Origin: Roseburia hominis
GTDB lineage: Bacteria; Bacillota; Clostridia; Lachnospirales; Lachnospiraceae
Reading direction: 5' to 3'
NCBI GenBank assembly: GCA_021771815.1
Contig: JAETOE010000035.1
Location: forward strand, 1-36,060
Length of the DNA: 36,060 bases
Shown here: positions 1-8,746 of the stretch, one piece after another
Position numbering within the stretch: position 1 is the stretch's first letter
Layout of the letters: every line of letters starts with the position of its first letter
Notes under the pieces: model-generated
What the model was told of the DNA's origin: nothing
Seen by the model: only the letters and a program-made list of their open reading frames with translations
Database searches by the model: none
Position numbers and translations under genes: made by a program

Positions 1-185
1 TTCGTGCTGTCAAGGGTGGCGATAGCTTACCTCAGACTAAAATATCTGCAATTTTCAAGGTTCTTCTGAGGCTTTTTTCTTTGCCCAGTTTTTTCATAGG
101 TCATTTGACACTATCTTTATAATTTATCTATAGAGCCATGGACAAAACTGCCTGTATCCACGGCTCCCCTTACCCAGACAAATAC

Positions 186-1784
186 TTACAGCGGCATTGT
201 CTCCACAGCCGCCTTCTCCGCCGCAAGCGCCTTTTTATATCGCTCGATGTACGCGTCGAATCCCCTGACGTCCGCCGCATCCGGCTCGATCACACTGCCG
301 CCGTCGCCGCCGAACACCTTATCGCTCAAATAGCGCTCCAACGTCTCGCCTGCATCCTTTCTCACCATATAGGAAGCGAGCAGTGCCATTCCCCACGGAC
401 CACCCTCTCCGGCTGTTTCCATAACCGCGACCGGAGCATCCATCGCCGCCGCCAGAATGCTCTGCCCGACACCCTTCGTCTTAAAGAGCCCGCCATGTCC
501 GTAGATCGTGTCCACTTTTACATGCTCTTCCTTGAACAGAATGTCACACCCGATCTTCAATGTCGAAAGCGACGCATACAGATGTGTACGCATGAAATTT
601 GCCAACGTGAAATGCGCGTCAGGCTTGCGCACGAAAAGCGGTCTTCCCTCGTTTACGCCCATAACAGGCTCGCCCGAGAAATAGTTGTACGCAAGCAGCC
701 CGCCGCAGTCCTTCTCTCCTTCCAGCGCTTTATGATAAAGCGTTCCAAACAACGAATCCATGTCCGCCGTCATGCCGAATGTTTCTGCAAATTCGCGAAA
801 CAGCCCGACCCACGCATTCAAATCCGAGGTACAGTTGTTGCAGTGCACCATCGCGACGGTATCCCCCGCCGGCGTCGTCACCAGATCAAGCTCCTCGTGG
901 ACTGCTTTTAAATCCTCCTCGATTACGACCATCGCAAAGACGGAGGTTCCTGCGGACACATTTCCGGTGCGCACCGCCACGGAATTCGTCGCCGCCATGC
1001 CCGTTCCCGCGTCTCCCTCCGGCGGACAGAGCGGAATGCCTGCGCATAGACTGCCGCTCTCGTCCAATAGCTTCGCGCCTTCCTCGGTAAGCACGCCCGC
1101 GCCTTCTCCTGCACAGAGTACTTTCGGAAGAATCGCCTCCAATTTCCACGGATACTTCTGCACGGCAGGCAGCGCGTCAAACTGCGCGATCATCTTCTCG
1201 TTATAGTTCTTTGTCTTTGCGTCAATCGGGAACATACCGGACGCTTCGCCGACGCCAAGCACTTTCTCCCCGGTCAGCTTCCAGTGAATATATCCCGCAA
1301 GCGTCGTAAAATATGCGATTTTCTCCACATGCTCCTCACCGTTTAGAATCGCCTGGTACAAATGCGCGATACTCCAACGCTGCGGAATGTTAAAGGAAAA
1401 CTCTTTTGTGAGCGCGGCTGCCGCCTCCCCGGTAATCGTATTTCTCCATGTGCGGAACGGCACGAGCAGCTCACCCGACGCGTCGAACGGCATATAGCCG
1501 TGCATCATACCCGAAAATCCGATGGCGGAAAGCTTCGTCAGCGTCACACCGTACTGCATTTTTACATCCGCGGCAAGCTTTGTATAGCATTCCCTAAGCC
1601 CCGTCCAGATCATGTCAAGACTGTAAGTCCAGATTCCGTCGGCAAGCTGATTCTCCCAGTCGTGTGCTCCGGAAGCAATCGGCCTATGCTCCTCATCGAT
1701 CAACACCGCCTTGATTCTGGTCGAGCCGAACTCAATGCCGAGCACCGCTCTTCCTCTTTCAATCGTTTCCCTTGCGTTTTCCAT
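186..1784 (-). CDS. FGGY-family carbohydrate kinase (ribulokinase/xylulokinase-like)
   Basis: A cytoplasmic sugar kinase of 532 aa that should transfer the ATP gamma-phosphate to a ketose or related sugar. The actin-like N-terminal fold opens with [15 protein letters not shown] (about residues 16-30), the first phosphate-binding strand-turn. The FGGY N domain covers roughly 13-270 and the C domain 275-500. PPEGDAG places the probable catalytic base at Asp258, followed by the nucleotide-binding VSAGTSVF stretch. The length is nearer AraB-type kinases than xylulokinases, but the substrate cannot be read from the sequence. The ATG start has AAGGGGG about 8 nt upstream. The gene follows the ROK-GH20-GH130 block but is separated from it by a hairpin and its own promoter-like sequence, so it may be a separate unit. 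Family certain, substrate unknown. Confidence 0.9.
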   Translation of the reverse strand: MENARETIERGRAVLGIEFGSTRIKAVLIDEEHRPIASGAHDWENQLADGIWTYSLDMIWTGLRECYTKLAADVKMQYGVTLTKLSAIGFSGMMHGYMPFDASGELLVPFRTWRNTITGEAAAALTKEFSFNIPQRWSIAHLYQAILNGEEHVEKIAYFTTLAGYIHWKLTGEKVLGVGEASGMFPIDAKTKNYNEKMIAQFDALPAVQKYPWKLEAILPKVLCAGEGAGVLTEEGAKLLDESGSLCAGIPLCPPEGDAGTGMAATNSVAVRTGNVSAGTSVFAMVVIEEDLKAVHEELDLVTTPAGDTVAMVHCNNCTSDLNAWVGLFREFAETFGMTADMDSLFGTLYHKALEGEKDCGGLLAYNYFSGEPVMGVNEGRPLFVRKPDAHFTLANFMRTHLYASLSTLKIGCDILFKEEHVKVDTIYGHGGLFKTKGVGQSILAAAMDAPVAVMETAGEGGPWGMALLASYMVRKDAGETLERYLSDKVFGGDGGSVIEPDAADVRGFDAYIERYKKALAAEKAAVETMPL

Positions 1785-1828
1785 CTGTAAATCCCCCTTA
1801 CAATTCTCCTGATATTCGTTCTATTATC

Positions 1829-1858
1829 AGCATATAACTTGTATGCTCGTAATAACAA
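1829..1858 (-). promoter_or_regulatory. Candidate promoter of the FGGY kinase
   Basis: On the minus strand TTGTTA (1853-1858) is followed after 18 nt by TATGCT (1829-1834), about 45 nt upstream of the kinase start. A small inverted repeat, gcata/tatgc, overlaps the -10 region and could be an operator. Both hexamers are imperfect. Confidence 0.35.
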
Positions 1859-1988
1859 CTTGTTTTTTTACAATAAGAAGACGGTTTACAGCGTAGCCGC
1901 AGATCAATTAACTACTTCTATTTCTACCATTGAGGGGGAAAATTGAAAAGATTACGGGGATATAAGAACCTCCCCATATCGAAAATGC

Positions 1989-2018
1989 CGGGAAAGCCCA
2001 AAAATACAGGCTTTCCCG
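1989..2018 (-). terminator. Hairpin terminator after the ROK kinase
   Basis: A perfect 10-bp stem (cgggaaagcc at 1989-1998, ggctttcccg at 2009-2018) lies 41 nt downstream of the ROK kinase stop on the minus strand. It is followed by only a short T run (GCATTTTC). The sequence atataagaac occurs on both sides of the hairpin. A terminator or attenuator is the simplest reading. Confidence 0.5.
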
Positions 2019-2058
2019 ACATATAAGAACTTCTAAAGAGATGATCTGGATTCACCAA

Positions 2059-2982
2059 TTAATTTCGAAAGAAAAATGCACGCCTTGCAAGCTCAAATGC
2101 ACCCATAATTCCGGGATTTTCTCCCAACGCCGGCGCTGTAATGTATTCCGAAATATTTTCCTTTATCAACGGATGATTCACATACCCGCCAAGCAGCTCC
2201 TGCACGTTTCTTTGCACCAGTGGGAACAGCTGCTTTTGATGCATAATGCCGCCTCCGAGGATAATCTTCTGCGGAGAATATGCAAGAATATAATTTGCAA
2301 CCGCCTGCGCAATATAGTACGCTTCCATCTCCCAGACTTCCTCACGGTCCGCCAGCTCTATTCCCGGTTTGCCCCAGCGCTCTTCTACCGCAGGACCACT
2401 TGCAAGCCCTTCGAGACAATTCGCATGAAACGGACATCTGCCCTTATAGGTATCCTTCGGATGTCTCTGCAAAAGGATATGCCCCGCCTCCGGATGTACA
2501 AGACCATGCAAAAGGCTGCCATTGCAATACACCCCAACGCCTACACCGGTCCCAACCGTAATGTAGATTGCCGTCTCACAATTTCTCGCCGCGCCAAAGG
2601 TGACTTCGCCCAATGCGGCCGCATTGACATCCGTATCAAATCCCACAGGCACGCCAAGCGCCTTCTGGAAGGCTCCGACAATATTGCAGTCCATCCAGCC
2701 TGCCTTTGGTGTTTTTGTGATATAACCATAGGTCTGCGAAGTCAGATTCAAATCAACCGGCCCAAAGCACCCGATTCCCAACGCCTCAATTCCTTTTTCT
2801 GCAAAAAAGTCTATCATACAGGGAATGGTCCTCTCAGGCGTTTCGGTCGGAATCTGGATTCTCTCCAAAATCCGTACCGGCTCCGCCCCGGCGGCATCTC
2901 CCCCGTCCAACGCCATTGTATCAACTTCCCCAAGTGCGCACACCATCTTTGTACCGCCCGCTTCAATCCCGCCGATTAACAT
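2059..2982 (-). CDS. ROK-family sugar kinase (fructokinase/mannokinase type)
   Basis: A cytoplasmic hexose kinase of 307 aa. The N-terminal GGIEAGGTK (4-12) is the ROK/actin-fold phosphate-binding loop. TDVNAAALGE gives the probable catalytic base Asp118. The zinc site reads PEAGH (His168), then Cys183, His186 and Cys189 in GRCPFHANCLEG, a spacing characteristic of the B. subtilis GmuE/YdhR-like fructokinase branch rather than NagC-type repressors. I start at the ATG at 2980-2982 because AAGGAGG lies 8 nt before it; the in-frame upstream extension has no family similarity. The start overlaps the GH20 stop by 7 nt, implying translational coupling. Mannose or fructose is the likely substrate by family; with a GH20 partner, GlcNAc cannot be excluded. 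Confidence 0.9.
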   Translation of the reverse strand: MLIGGIEAGGTKMVCALGEVDTMALDGGDAAGAEPVRILERIQIPTETPERTIPCMIDFFAEKGIEALGIGCFGPVDLNLTSQTYGYITKTPKAGWMDCNIVGAFQKALGVPVGFDTDVNAAALGEVTFGAARNCETAIYITVGTGVGVGVYCNGSLLHGLVHPEAGHILLQRHPKDTYKGRCPFHANCLEGLASGPAVEERWGKPGIELADREEVWEMEAYYIAQAVANYILAYSPQKIILGGGIMHQKQLFPLVQRNVQELLGGYVNHPLIKENISEYITAPALGENPGIMGAFELARRAFFFRN

Positions 2983-4847
2983 TCTATACGCCTCCTTTTT
3001 CTCCGTGTTCTGCCCCGCAGCAGATCCGCATACCAGAACACAATCTCCGCGACATGTGCAAGATCTCCCTCCTTGCTGATCTCCCGCCACAAAGCCTTAT
3101 AATGCATAAACCACGTTTCCAGACGCTCCGCCAACGGAAGCGCCTCTGTCTTCTTCCCTGTCAGTGCTGCACCGATTTCATTCCAGATGCGCACTCCTTC
3201 AACGGTAATATCATATGCGCGCAAAATGTTAAGTCCCTGGCTGTCCATGTGAACTGCAGTCTTTTGAATCTGGCGGCAAAGCTCTTTAAGCTTCTCGTCT
3301 GTCCTTTCCACTTCCGCCGCATCGGACACCTTATCCAGTGCCGGCAGTTCCTTCTCCTCTTTGCCCAGTTCTTTTATCTCGTAGTACATCACCGCATCCC
3401 ACCAGTTAAAAAGCGAGTACCCAGGCAGCTTTGCCACTAGATTCACAAGCGACTCCGAATGATCGTAATATTCTATCCTTGCGATCTGGCGGTTGATTTC
3501 CTCAAATGGTATCACCTCATAATTCCATGAAAATGCAGCGCCGTAAATCATGCCGGGAACGGAATACTCCGGATGATTGACATGTCCGAAATCTCCCCAG
3601 TCTGTGTTCAAAATACCGATTGCATTATATTTCCTTGCGTAGGAGCACATCCGCACAATGTTCTCATAAGAGCTTTCAATAAGATTCATCCATTGATTCC
3701 AGCCGCCGACTCCCGGACACAAATACTGTTTTACTCCTGTCTCTGCCATCTTGCGGCTCTCATCCTCACGCTGGTCGGGTGCATATCCCCATGTCAGACA
3801 GATGATCTCCTCCGGCAGCTCCTTCACCAAAAACGGCTCCGCACAGATTACATCGCCCCAGAACATCGGCTGCTTTCCCTTCTCCACCAAAAATCTGCAA
3901 AGCTCCTTCACATAGTCGATGTACATACGGTGCACACCATGCTCTTTTGCATATGCCTTTGTCTTCCCTTTTCCAAGATCAAAGGTTTCGTCCGCACAGA
4001 AATTGAACTTATCCGAAGAGAACAATGCCATATATTCTTCCAGCATCCCCTTAATCAATGGAAGTACACGATTGTCCGTCACATTCACGGTGTGGTGCTG
4101 CATTCTGTCCCAGAAGGAAAAAGGCTGCTGCGCGGAATCCTCCAGTTCGCACAATTCTTCATAGCATTTTGTCGACAGTAAAGTATAAAGATGCCCGAAG
4201 CTCGCAAGAGATGGTATCAATTCAATATGCCGCTCCCTGCAGTAGCGATCCAATTCCAGAATTTCTTCTGCCATAAGCGGCGTCTCATCTCTCCACATTT
4301 CAGAAAGTCCCGAAAACAGGTATGTATGCTCCATATATAGCTGGAATTCATTTATTTTGTAACGGCACAGCCGGTCTGCAACACGCTTCAGATAATCCAG
4401 CTTAAGGACCCTTCCCCGCGTCTCATCCAGATAATAGCCGCGATGCCCAAGGTCCGGCTTATCCACAATCTCCACGCAGAAAAGCTCACCCTTACACTGC
4501 TCCACAATCTGGCAGAGCGTCTGGACAGCATATAAGATCCCTGCGCCATCGCCTCCCGCTCCGACAATCTCCTGCTCTCCTATGGTAAGACGGTATTCCT
4601 CCGCACCAAGCTCCGGGGCACAGCAAAGAAAGATATCCCCACTCTTTGGTTCTCCCTTTACAATATCCGTTCTCTGTCCCGTCCATGTCTGTATGCACGT
4701 TTTTAAAATATTGGCATATACCATGCCATTGCTGCCAATTTCGGGTGAGAGCACAATTCTGCTGTCATAACGAAGCCAAAAACTTCCCTCTCTTTTCTCT
4801 AACTGCTTCGGCTTTGGTATCAAGTACACTTCACTGTTCCCTTCCAT
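2976..4847 (-). CDS. GH20-like beta-N-acetylhexosaminidase
   Basis: A 623-aa glycoside hydrolase expected to remove terminal beta-linked N-acetylhexosamine by substrate-assisted catalysis. An N-terminal alpha/beta domain (about 5-125, opening VYLIPKPKQLE) precedes the TIM barrel (about 130-470), and a helical C-terminal region follows. The GH20 Asp-Glu pair is visible as Asp286-Glu287 in NFCADETFDLG, although the usual H-x-G-G before it is replaced. GYYLDETRGR (138-147) and LTWGYAP are further barrel landmarks. No signal peptide, so it acts in the cytoplasm on imported oligosaccharides. The ATG at 4847 follows GGAGG; the in-frame extension upstream is not conserved-looking. It lies between GH130 and the ROK kinase in one operon. 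The altered catalytic motif suggests a divergent subgroup with uncertain specificity. Confidence 0.85.
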   Translation of the reverse strand: MEGNSEVYLIPKPKQLEKREGSFWLRYDSRIVLSPEIGSNGMVYANILKTCIQTWTGQRTDIVKGEPKSGDIFLCCAPELGAEEYRLTIGEQEIVGAGGDGAGILYAVQTLCQIVEQCKGELFCVEIVDKPDLGHRGYYLDETRGRVLKLDYLKRVADRLCRYKINEFQLYMEHTYLFSGLSEMWRDETPLMAEEILELDRYCRERHIELIPSLASFGHLYTLLSTKCYEELCELEDSAQQPFSFWDRMQHHTVNVTDNRVLPLIKGMLEEYMALFSSDKFNFCADETFDLGKGKTKAYAKEHGVHRMYIDYVKELCRFLVEKGKQPMFWGDVICAEPFLVKELPEEIICLTWGYAPDQREDESRKMAETGVKQYLCPGVGGWNQWMNLIESSYENIVRMCSYARKYNAIGILNTDWGDFGHVNHPEYSVPGMIYGAAFSWNYEVIPFEEINRQIARIEYYDHSESLVNLVAKLPGYSLFNWWDAVMYYEIKELGKEEKELPALDKVSDAAEVERTDEKLKELCRQIQKTAVHMDSQGLNILRAYDITVEGVRIWNEIGAALTGKKTEALPLAERLETWFMHYKALWREISKEGDLAHVAEIVFWYADLLRGRTRRKRRRIEC

Positions 4848-4927
4848 AACAATACTCCTCCATCCATCATCAACATCACGGCATTCAAAGCAGGAATATC
4901 CGAATCCATCGCAGCCTCCCACTTCTA

Positions 4928-5917
4928 TTAAATATGATGTTCCTTCAGATAACATAGTAACTCATCTGCTGTTGTAAATGCAATGCCTGTCACCGTATCC
5001 GCACACCCGTAATAGACGGCAATTCTTCCTGTCGCGGCATCCGTAAGCGCTGCGCATGGGAATACGACATTTGGCACGTCCCCCACGCATTCATAATACT
5101 CCTGCGGTGCCAAAATGTAATCCTTCGAGCGATAGAGGATCTTCCACGGCTCTTCATGGTCCAAAAGCGCCGCTCCCATCCGGTATACAAATCCATTGCA
5201 GGTCGTGATAACACCATGATAGAGCAGAAGCCAGCCCTCATCTGTCTCGATCGGAACCGGTCCCGGCCCTATCTTTGTTCCCTGCCATGCGGAGTCATCA
5301 CCCTTGATCGGACTCATCACATGACGATGCCGTCCCCAGAATTCCATATCCGGACTCTGGCTGATAAAAATATCGCCAAACGGCGTATGCCCATTGTCAC
5401 TGGGTCTGCTGAGCATCATGTACATTCCATTTATTTTTTTCGGGAAAAGCACGCCGTTTCTGTTGCAAGGCAAAAATGCATTTTCCAACTGTACGAATTT
5501 CTTAAAATCGAACGTATAAGCTACACCGATGGTCGGACCATGATATCCATTACACCATGTAATATAATACCTGTCCTCCAAAAAACAGACCCTTGGGTCA
5601 TAACGATACTCCCGCTTTAGGATTTCTCCGTCCGCGCCCGTAAACTGTATCGGCTCATCTTCAATTTTCCAATGTATGCCGTCCATACTCTTTCCGACAA
5701 AAATATCCATGCTGATGGAACGGCTGTCACAGCGGAACACACCGGCAAATCCGTCCTCATAAGGTACGATCGCACTGTTGAACACACTGTTTGATATCTT
5801 GTTTCCGTCTCTGCCAATAATCGGATTTGCGCTATAACGCCACACTGGCATCCGGTATCCCTCCGGTTTTTCCTCCCAAGGGATGCCCGGCAGTGGCTGC
5901 CCAATAATTTTACTCAT
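4928..5917 (-). CDS. GH130 beta-mannoside phosphorylase
   Basis: A 329-aa five-bladed beta-propeller enzyme that should cleave beta-1,4-mannosides with phosphate to give mannose 1-phosphate. The proposed general acid is Asp107 in YRYDPR. Phosphate-binding candidates include Arg153-Asn154 in [11 protein letters not shown], Lys160, Arg171 and His234 in LLYHGV. Length and motif spacing fit the group containing UhgbMP and the beta-1,4-mannosyl-GlcNAc or mannooligosaccharide phosphorylases; the adjacent GH20 favours a mannosyl-GlcNAc (N-glycan core) substrate, but that is inference. No signal peptide. The ATG at 5915-5917 is chosen over a GTG 18 nt upstream because AAGGGG is correctly spaced only for the ATG. 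First structural gene after the GntR-type regulator. Confidence 0.92.
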   Translation of the reverse strand: MSKIIGQPLPGIPWEEKPEGYRMPVWRYSANPIIGRDGNKISNSVFNSAIVPYEDGFAGVFRCDSRSISMDIFVGKSMDGIHWKIEDEPIQFTGADGEILKREYRYDPRVCFLEDRYYITWCNGYHGPTIGVAYTFDFKKFVQLENAFLPCNRNGVLFPKKINGMYMMLSRPSDNGHTPFGDIFISQSPDMEFWGRHRHVMSPIKGDDSAWQGTKIGPGPVPIETDEGWLLLYHGVITTCNGFVYRMGAALLDHEEPWKILYRSKDYILAPQEYYECVGDVPNVVFPCAALTDAATGRIAVYYGCADTVTGIAFTTADELLCYLKEHHI

Positions 5918-5945
5918 GACTTTCCCCTTTTCCACATATTTTTAG

Positions 5946-5987
5946 ACAATGATAGGGAATCCCTTTACAGATTCCCTATCAAATTGT
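5946..5987. promoter_or_regulatory. Inverted repeat between regulator and GH130
   Basis: A perfect 10-bp inverted repeat (gatagggaat at 5951-5960, attccctatc at 5971-5980) with a 10-nt loop, extended by acaat/attgt arms past a 2-nt bulge. It fills the 74-nt gap between the regulator stop and the GH130 start. There is no T run on the minus strand, so it may be an operator for the GntR-type protein, or an attenuator or mRNA processing site. Confidence 0.5.
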
Positions 5988-5991
5988 ATTG

Positions 5992-7119
5992 CTATTTTTC
6001 TTCAGAAACTTCCCCGAAACGTCCGTCCGAGAATTCCCGCGTCGATTCACGCACTACAAGCTCCGGTTCCATAAGTATATGCGTCTCCTCCTCTTTCAGA
6101 TTACCCTCCCTTATAATCCGAAGCAGAAGCTCCGCCGCCATCTCTCCGAGCCGCTCCTGCGGATGCGCCACTGTCGTAAGCGGCACTTTGCAGGTAGCCG
6201 CCAGATAAGAATCGTCGTAACCTGTAACGGACACATCCTCCGGCACGCGAAGTCCCATGTCGCCCAGAGCGCGAATGACTTCGATTGCGATCTGATCGTT
6301 GTACGCGACGACCGCATCAAAAGGCTGGCTTTTCCGTTCTTCTGCCAATTGACGCATTTTCTCGTAAGGGTGCATCTTCCGGTCCTCCGTATAGAACCAG
6401 ACGACCAGATCCGGATCATAGGGAATTCCTGCCTCCTGCAGCGCCTGCACATAACCCTTGTGCCGCTGCTGTCCCTGCGTGTCGTCCGACTTGAAGATTC
6501 CGATGATCCTGCGGTGCCCGAGCGAGGTCAGATGCTTTGTCGCAAGATATCCTCCCCGGCAGTCATTCAGCAGAATCTGCGGTCTGTCCTTCATCTGCGC
6601 ATGCACGCCCTGAATGAACACATACGGAATCTTATACGCATCCAACATCTCGTACAGATTAATATGACGGCAGGAAATCTGGCTCCTGCTCGGCTCGATG
6701 ATCAGACCTTCGATATCCTTCTGCAACAGTTCTTCCAGACACTTCGCCTCAAGACTTCTGGAATTTCTCGTATTTTTCAGCAGAATGCTGTAACCGTTCT
6801 CCGTAAAGACCTGGTCGATTCCCTGCACGATGCGGGGGAAAATGTAATCGGATAAATATGTCGTCACGACCGCAATATTTTTCGATGTTCTGGTATGGCG
6901 CAGCATCTCAGAGCAAAACGTACCGCGCCCGTGCTCCGCGTAGATATAACCCTCGTTCTGTAAAATCTGGAGTGCCTTTCTCACGGTCTGACGGCTGACC
7001 CCATACTCCGCCGACAATTTGTTTTCAGACGGAAGCTTCTCCCCCGGACGAATCCCGCCTTCTATGATCTTGTGGTGCAGATCTTCCATCAGCTCATAAT
7101 ATTTCAGCTTCTTGTCCAT
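5992..7119 (-). CDS. GntR-type regulator with LacI-like sensor domain (AraR-like)
   Basis: A 375-aa transcription factor. Residues 5-75 form a GntR winged helix (LPSENKLSAEYGVSRQTVRKAL, then GYIYAEHGRGTF). Residues about 95-365 match a periplasmic-binding-protein-like effector domain of the LacI/AraR kind (GIFKSDDTQGQQRHKGY, PFDAVVAYNDQIAIEVIRAL, VTGYDDSYLAA). This architecture is that of AraR and usually represses sugar genes until a sugar binds. AGGAGG lies just before the ATG. It sits 11 nt downstream of RNase H and 74 nt upstream of GH130, so the GH130-GH20-ROK genes are its likely targets and the inverted repeat at 5946-5987 a possible site. The effector is unknown. Confidence 0.9.
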   Translation of the reverse strand: MDKKLKYYELMEDLHHKIIEGGIRPGEKLPSENKLSAEYGVSRQTVRKALQILQNEGYIYAEHGRGTFCSEMLRHTRTSKNIAVVTTYLSDYIFPRIVQGIDQVFTENGYSILLKNTRNSRSLEAKCLEELLQKDIEGLIIEPSRSQISCRHINLYEMLDAYKIPYVFIQGVHAQMKDRPQILLNDCRGGYLATKHLTSLGHRRIIGIFKSDDTQGQQRHKGYVQALQEAGIPYDPDLVVWFYTEDRKMHPYEKMRQLAEERKSQPFDAVVAYNDQIAIEVIRALGDMGLRVPEDVSVTGYDDSYLAATCKVPLTTVAHPQERLGEMAAELLLRIIREGNLKEEETHILMEPELVVRESTREFSDGRFGEVSEEK

Positions 7120-7130
7120 CTTACCTCCTG

Positions 7131-7799
7131 CTACAGATTCCCCACCGCTTCCTTCGCAAGCCTGTCCGCCTCTTCATTCCCTTCTACGCCGGAATGCCCT
7201 TTGACCTTCACAAAGGAAAGCTTTATCTGATCTCTTACGGATGCAATGTAGTCGTGATAGGCGATCGTTCCCGCCTTGTTGCGCTTCCAGCTTCCGTTCG
7301 CCCACATCTCGATTCCCATATAGTCATAGTAGACCGTAAGCTCCGGCAATCCAAGCTCCACCGCCCGCTCTACCGCTGCCATGCTCCCCAAAACTTCGCC
7401 CGCCACATTGCGCATCGAAGCCATCTCCGGCTCATCGCCCGCGCCCTGTAGGATTTCCTTCTCACCGCCGTGAATCAGAAATCCGCCGTAACCGTAGACG
7501 CCTGTCGCAGCGTTGTAAGAACCGTCCACGAACGCGTAAACTGCCGGAAGTCCCGCCGCTTTCGCTGTCTTTTCCGCCGGAAGATCCGCCGCTGCTGTAC
7601 GCTTCCCTTCGCCAGCCGCCTCGCTGTACGCTTTGGCTCCTCCGCTGCTTTCACCCAAGAACGCTTCTGCCTCCGCCCGTGTCTTAAAGCTCTTATAAAC
7701 TGCGCCCGGATAGCCGTGCACCATCGCCTTGCACGCATCCCAGCTCGTATAGATTCCGGGCGTCTTTCCGGCTCTCACCGCATAATATTTTCCTGCCAT
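7131..7799 (-). CDS. rnhA: Ribonuclease HI with N-terminal hybrid-binding domain
   Basis: A 222-aa nuclease that cuts RNA in RNA-DNA hybrids. The N-terminal domain (about 3-48, KYYAVRAGKTPGIY and KSFKTRAEAEAFL) is the caulimovirus-viroplasmin/HBD fold, joined by an Ala-rich linker to the catalytic domain (about 85-222). The metal-binding carboxylates are visible: Asp92 (FVDGS), Glu135 (VAGEV), Asp159 (YYDYMG) and Asp212 (EEADRLA), with His202 on the flexible loop (KGHSG). It starts 15 nt after the YdcF-like gene and ends 11 nt before the GntR regulator, so the three may be cotranscribed, though they share no evident function. Confidence 0.95.
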   Translation of the reverse strand: MAGKYYAVRAGKTPGIYTSWDACKAMVHGYPGAVYKSFKTRAEAEAFLGESSGGAKAYSEAAGEGKRTAAADLPAEKTAKAAGLPAVYAFVDGSYNAATGVYGYGGFLIHGGEKEILQGAGDEPEMASMRNVAGEVLGSMAAVERAVELGLPELTVYYDYMGIEMWANGSWKRNKAGTIAYHDYIASVRDQIKLSFVKVKGHSGVEGNEEADRLAKEAVGNL

Positions 7800-7814
7800 A
7801 TTCTCTTTCCTTTC

Positions 7815-8576
7815 CTACCGGATCATATAATACAAAATTCCGTACAATTCCCGCACATAGTAAGTCGGGAGATAGACGAAAAACGTATGGCTCGGCGTAC
7901 TGTAGCTCGTGATACCAAGCCGCTCCGCGACCTGATTCGCCCGATATTCATGAAACTCGCTCGTCACGATGGTAATATCGCCGCCGATCCCGCGTTCCTC
8001 CAAGAGCGCCGCCGAATATTTCAGGTTCTCTTCCGTCGTCGTGGACGCATCTTCCAGAATCAGACGCTCCGATGCAATGCCCCGTTCTGTCAGATAGCGG
8101 TACATACATTCCGCCTCGCTGATATTCTCCCCCGGTCCCTGTCCGCCGGAAAGCACGCAGAATGCCTCCGGGTTCTGTTCCAGATAGTCGTATGCCGCCT
8201 CAAGTCGCTCCTCTAGAATGCGGCTCGGGCGTTCCCCCTTGACGCTGCATCCAAGCACGACAGCCGTCGTATTCTCCGGCGGGCGATGCAAAGCGCTACG
8301 GACGATGCAGACCGTCTCCACCGCCGCCGTCACCAGCACGCAGACGCACAAAACGGTCAGACAAACGAGCACAACCTTCCCGCCGCGCTTCTGCCAGATA
8401 TTTCCAAGAAAAGTATGCACTCTTTTATAGCAAATTCCATAATAGAGCAATAGCCCGAATACAAGGATTCCGGTCGCATTCCCCATATTTAAAATCCCGC
8501 GGAAAACCAGCGGCGCCGCAAACAGCACAAAAAAGGCTGCTGAGACAACTGTAATTACTGTGTGTAGCCGATCCAT
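7815..8576 (-). CDS. YdcF/SanA-family (DUF218) membrane protein
   Basis: A 253-aa protein with hydrophobic N-terminal segments (about 8-27, 33-49 and 65-90) and a C-terminal DUF218 domain. That domain is seen in TTAVVLGCSVKGERPSRILE, VLSGGQGPGE, EDASTTTEENLKYS and IVTSEFHEYRA, the conserved blocks of the YdcF/SanA/ElyC group, linked in other bacteria to envelope integrity; its biochemical activity is not settled. The ATG at 8576 is used because GGGAGG is 8 nt upstream; a GTG three codons earlier overlaps that site. Followed closely by rnhA. Confidence 0.88.
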   Translation of the reverse strand: MDRLHTVITVVSAAFFVLFAAPLVFRGILNMGNATGILVFGLLLYYGICYKRVHTFLGNIWQKRGGKVVLVCLTVLCVCVLVTAAVETVCIVRSALHRPPENTTAVVLGCSVKGERPSRILEERLEAAYDYLEQNPEAFCVLSGGQGPGENISEAECMYRYLTERGIASERLILEDASTTTEENLKYSAALLEERGIGGDITIVTSEFHEYRANQVAERLGITSYSTPSHTFFVYLPTYYVRELYGILYYMIR

Positions 8577-8668
8577 GAAATGCACCTCCCGATTTCTGAA
8601 TTCACAATGCCTATTTGAACATTATAACGGATTCTCTCTGTAATGTCTTGTACCTTTTTATAAATAGA

Positions 8669-8692
8669 AATAGGACGCAATTTCCTATTGCA
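8669..8692. repeat. AATAGG palindrome, copy 1
   Basis: The arms aatagga and tcctatt flank a 7-nt loop cgcaatt. The 24-nt core is identical to the one at 14063-14086, and both copies are followed by taaaaatt, exactly here and with a one-base shift there. It lies between the YdcF-like gene and the terminator of the zinc-ribbon gene. Confidence 0.7.
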
Positions 8693-8694
8693 CT

Positions 8695-8734
8695 AAAAAT
8701 TCCGGAGTTCTGCGCTCACACAGCACTCCGGAAT
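8695..8734 (-). terminator. Rho-independent terminator of the zinc-ribbon gene
   Basis: Perfect 10-bp stem (attccggagt at 8699-8708, actccggaat at 8725-8734), with the minus strand continuing into a run of five T. It starts 13 nt beyond the stop codon of the gene at 8747. Confidence 0.8.
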
Positions 8735-8746
8735 CTGATTCTGCCT

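Noticed and set aside
1..185. Short open stretches entering from the left edge and an imperfect hairpin at 133-166
   Set aside because: The longest edge frame gives about 39 residues with no recognisable motif; it may be the tail of an unseen gene or mobile element but nothing in the window supports either. The hairpin lacks a T run on both strands.
1861..1900. Possible catabolite-response (cre) site upstream of the FGGY kinase
   Set aside because: The best match needs an extra base in the consensus, so it is not supported.
2041..2979. Plus-strand 312-codon open frame
   Set aside because: Antisense shadow of the ROK kinase; Arg/His/Cys-rich composition, no ribosome binding site and no family motif.
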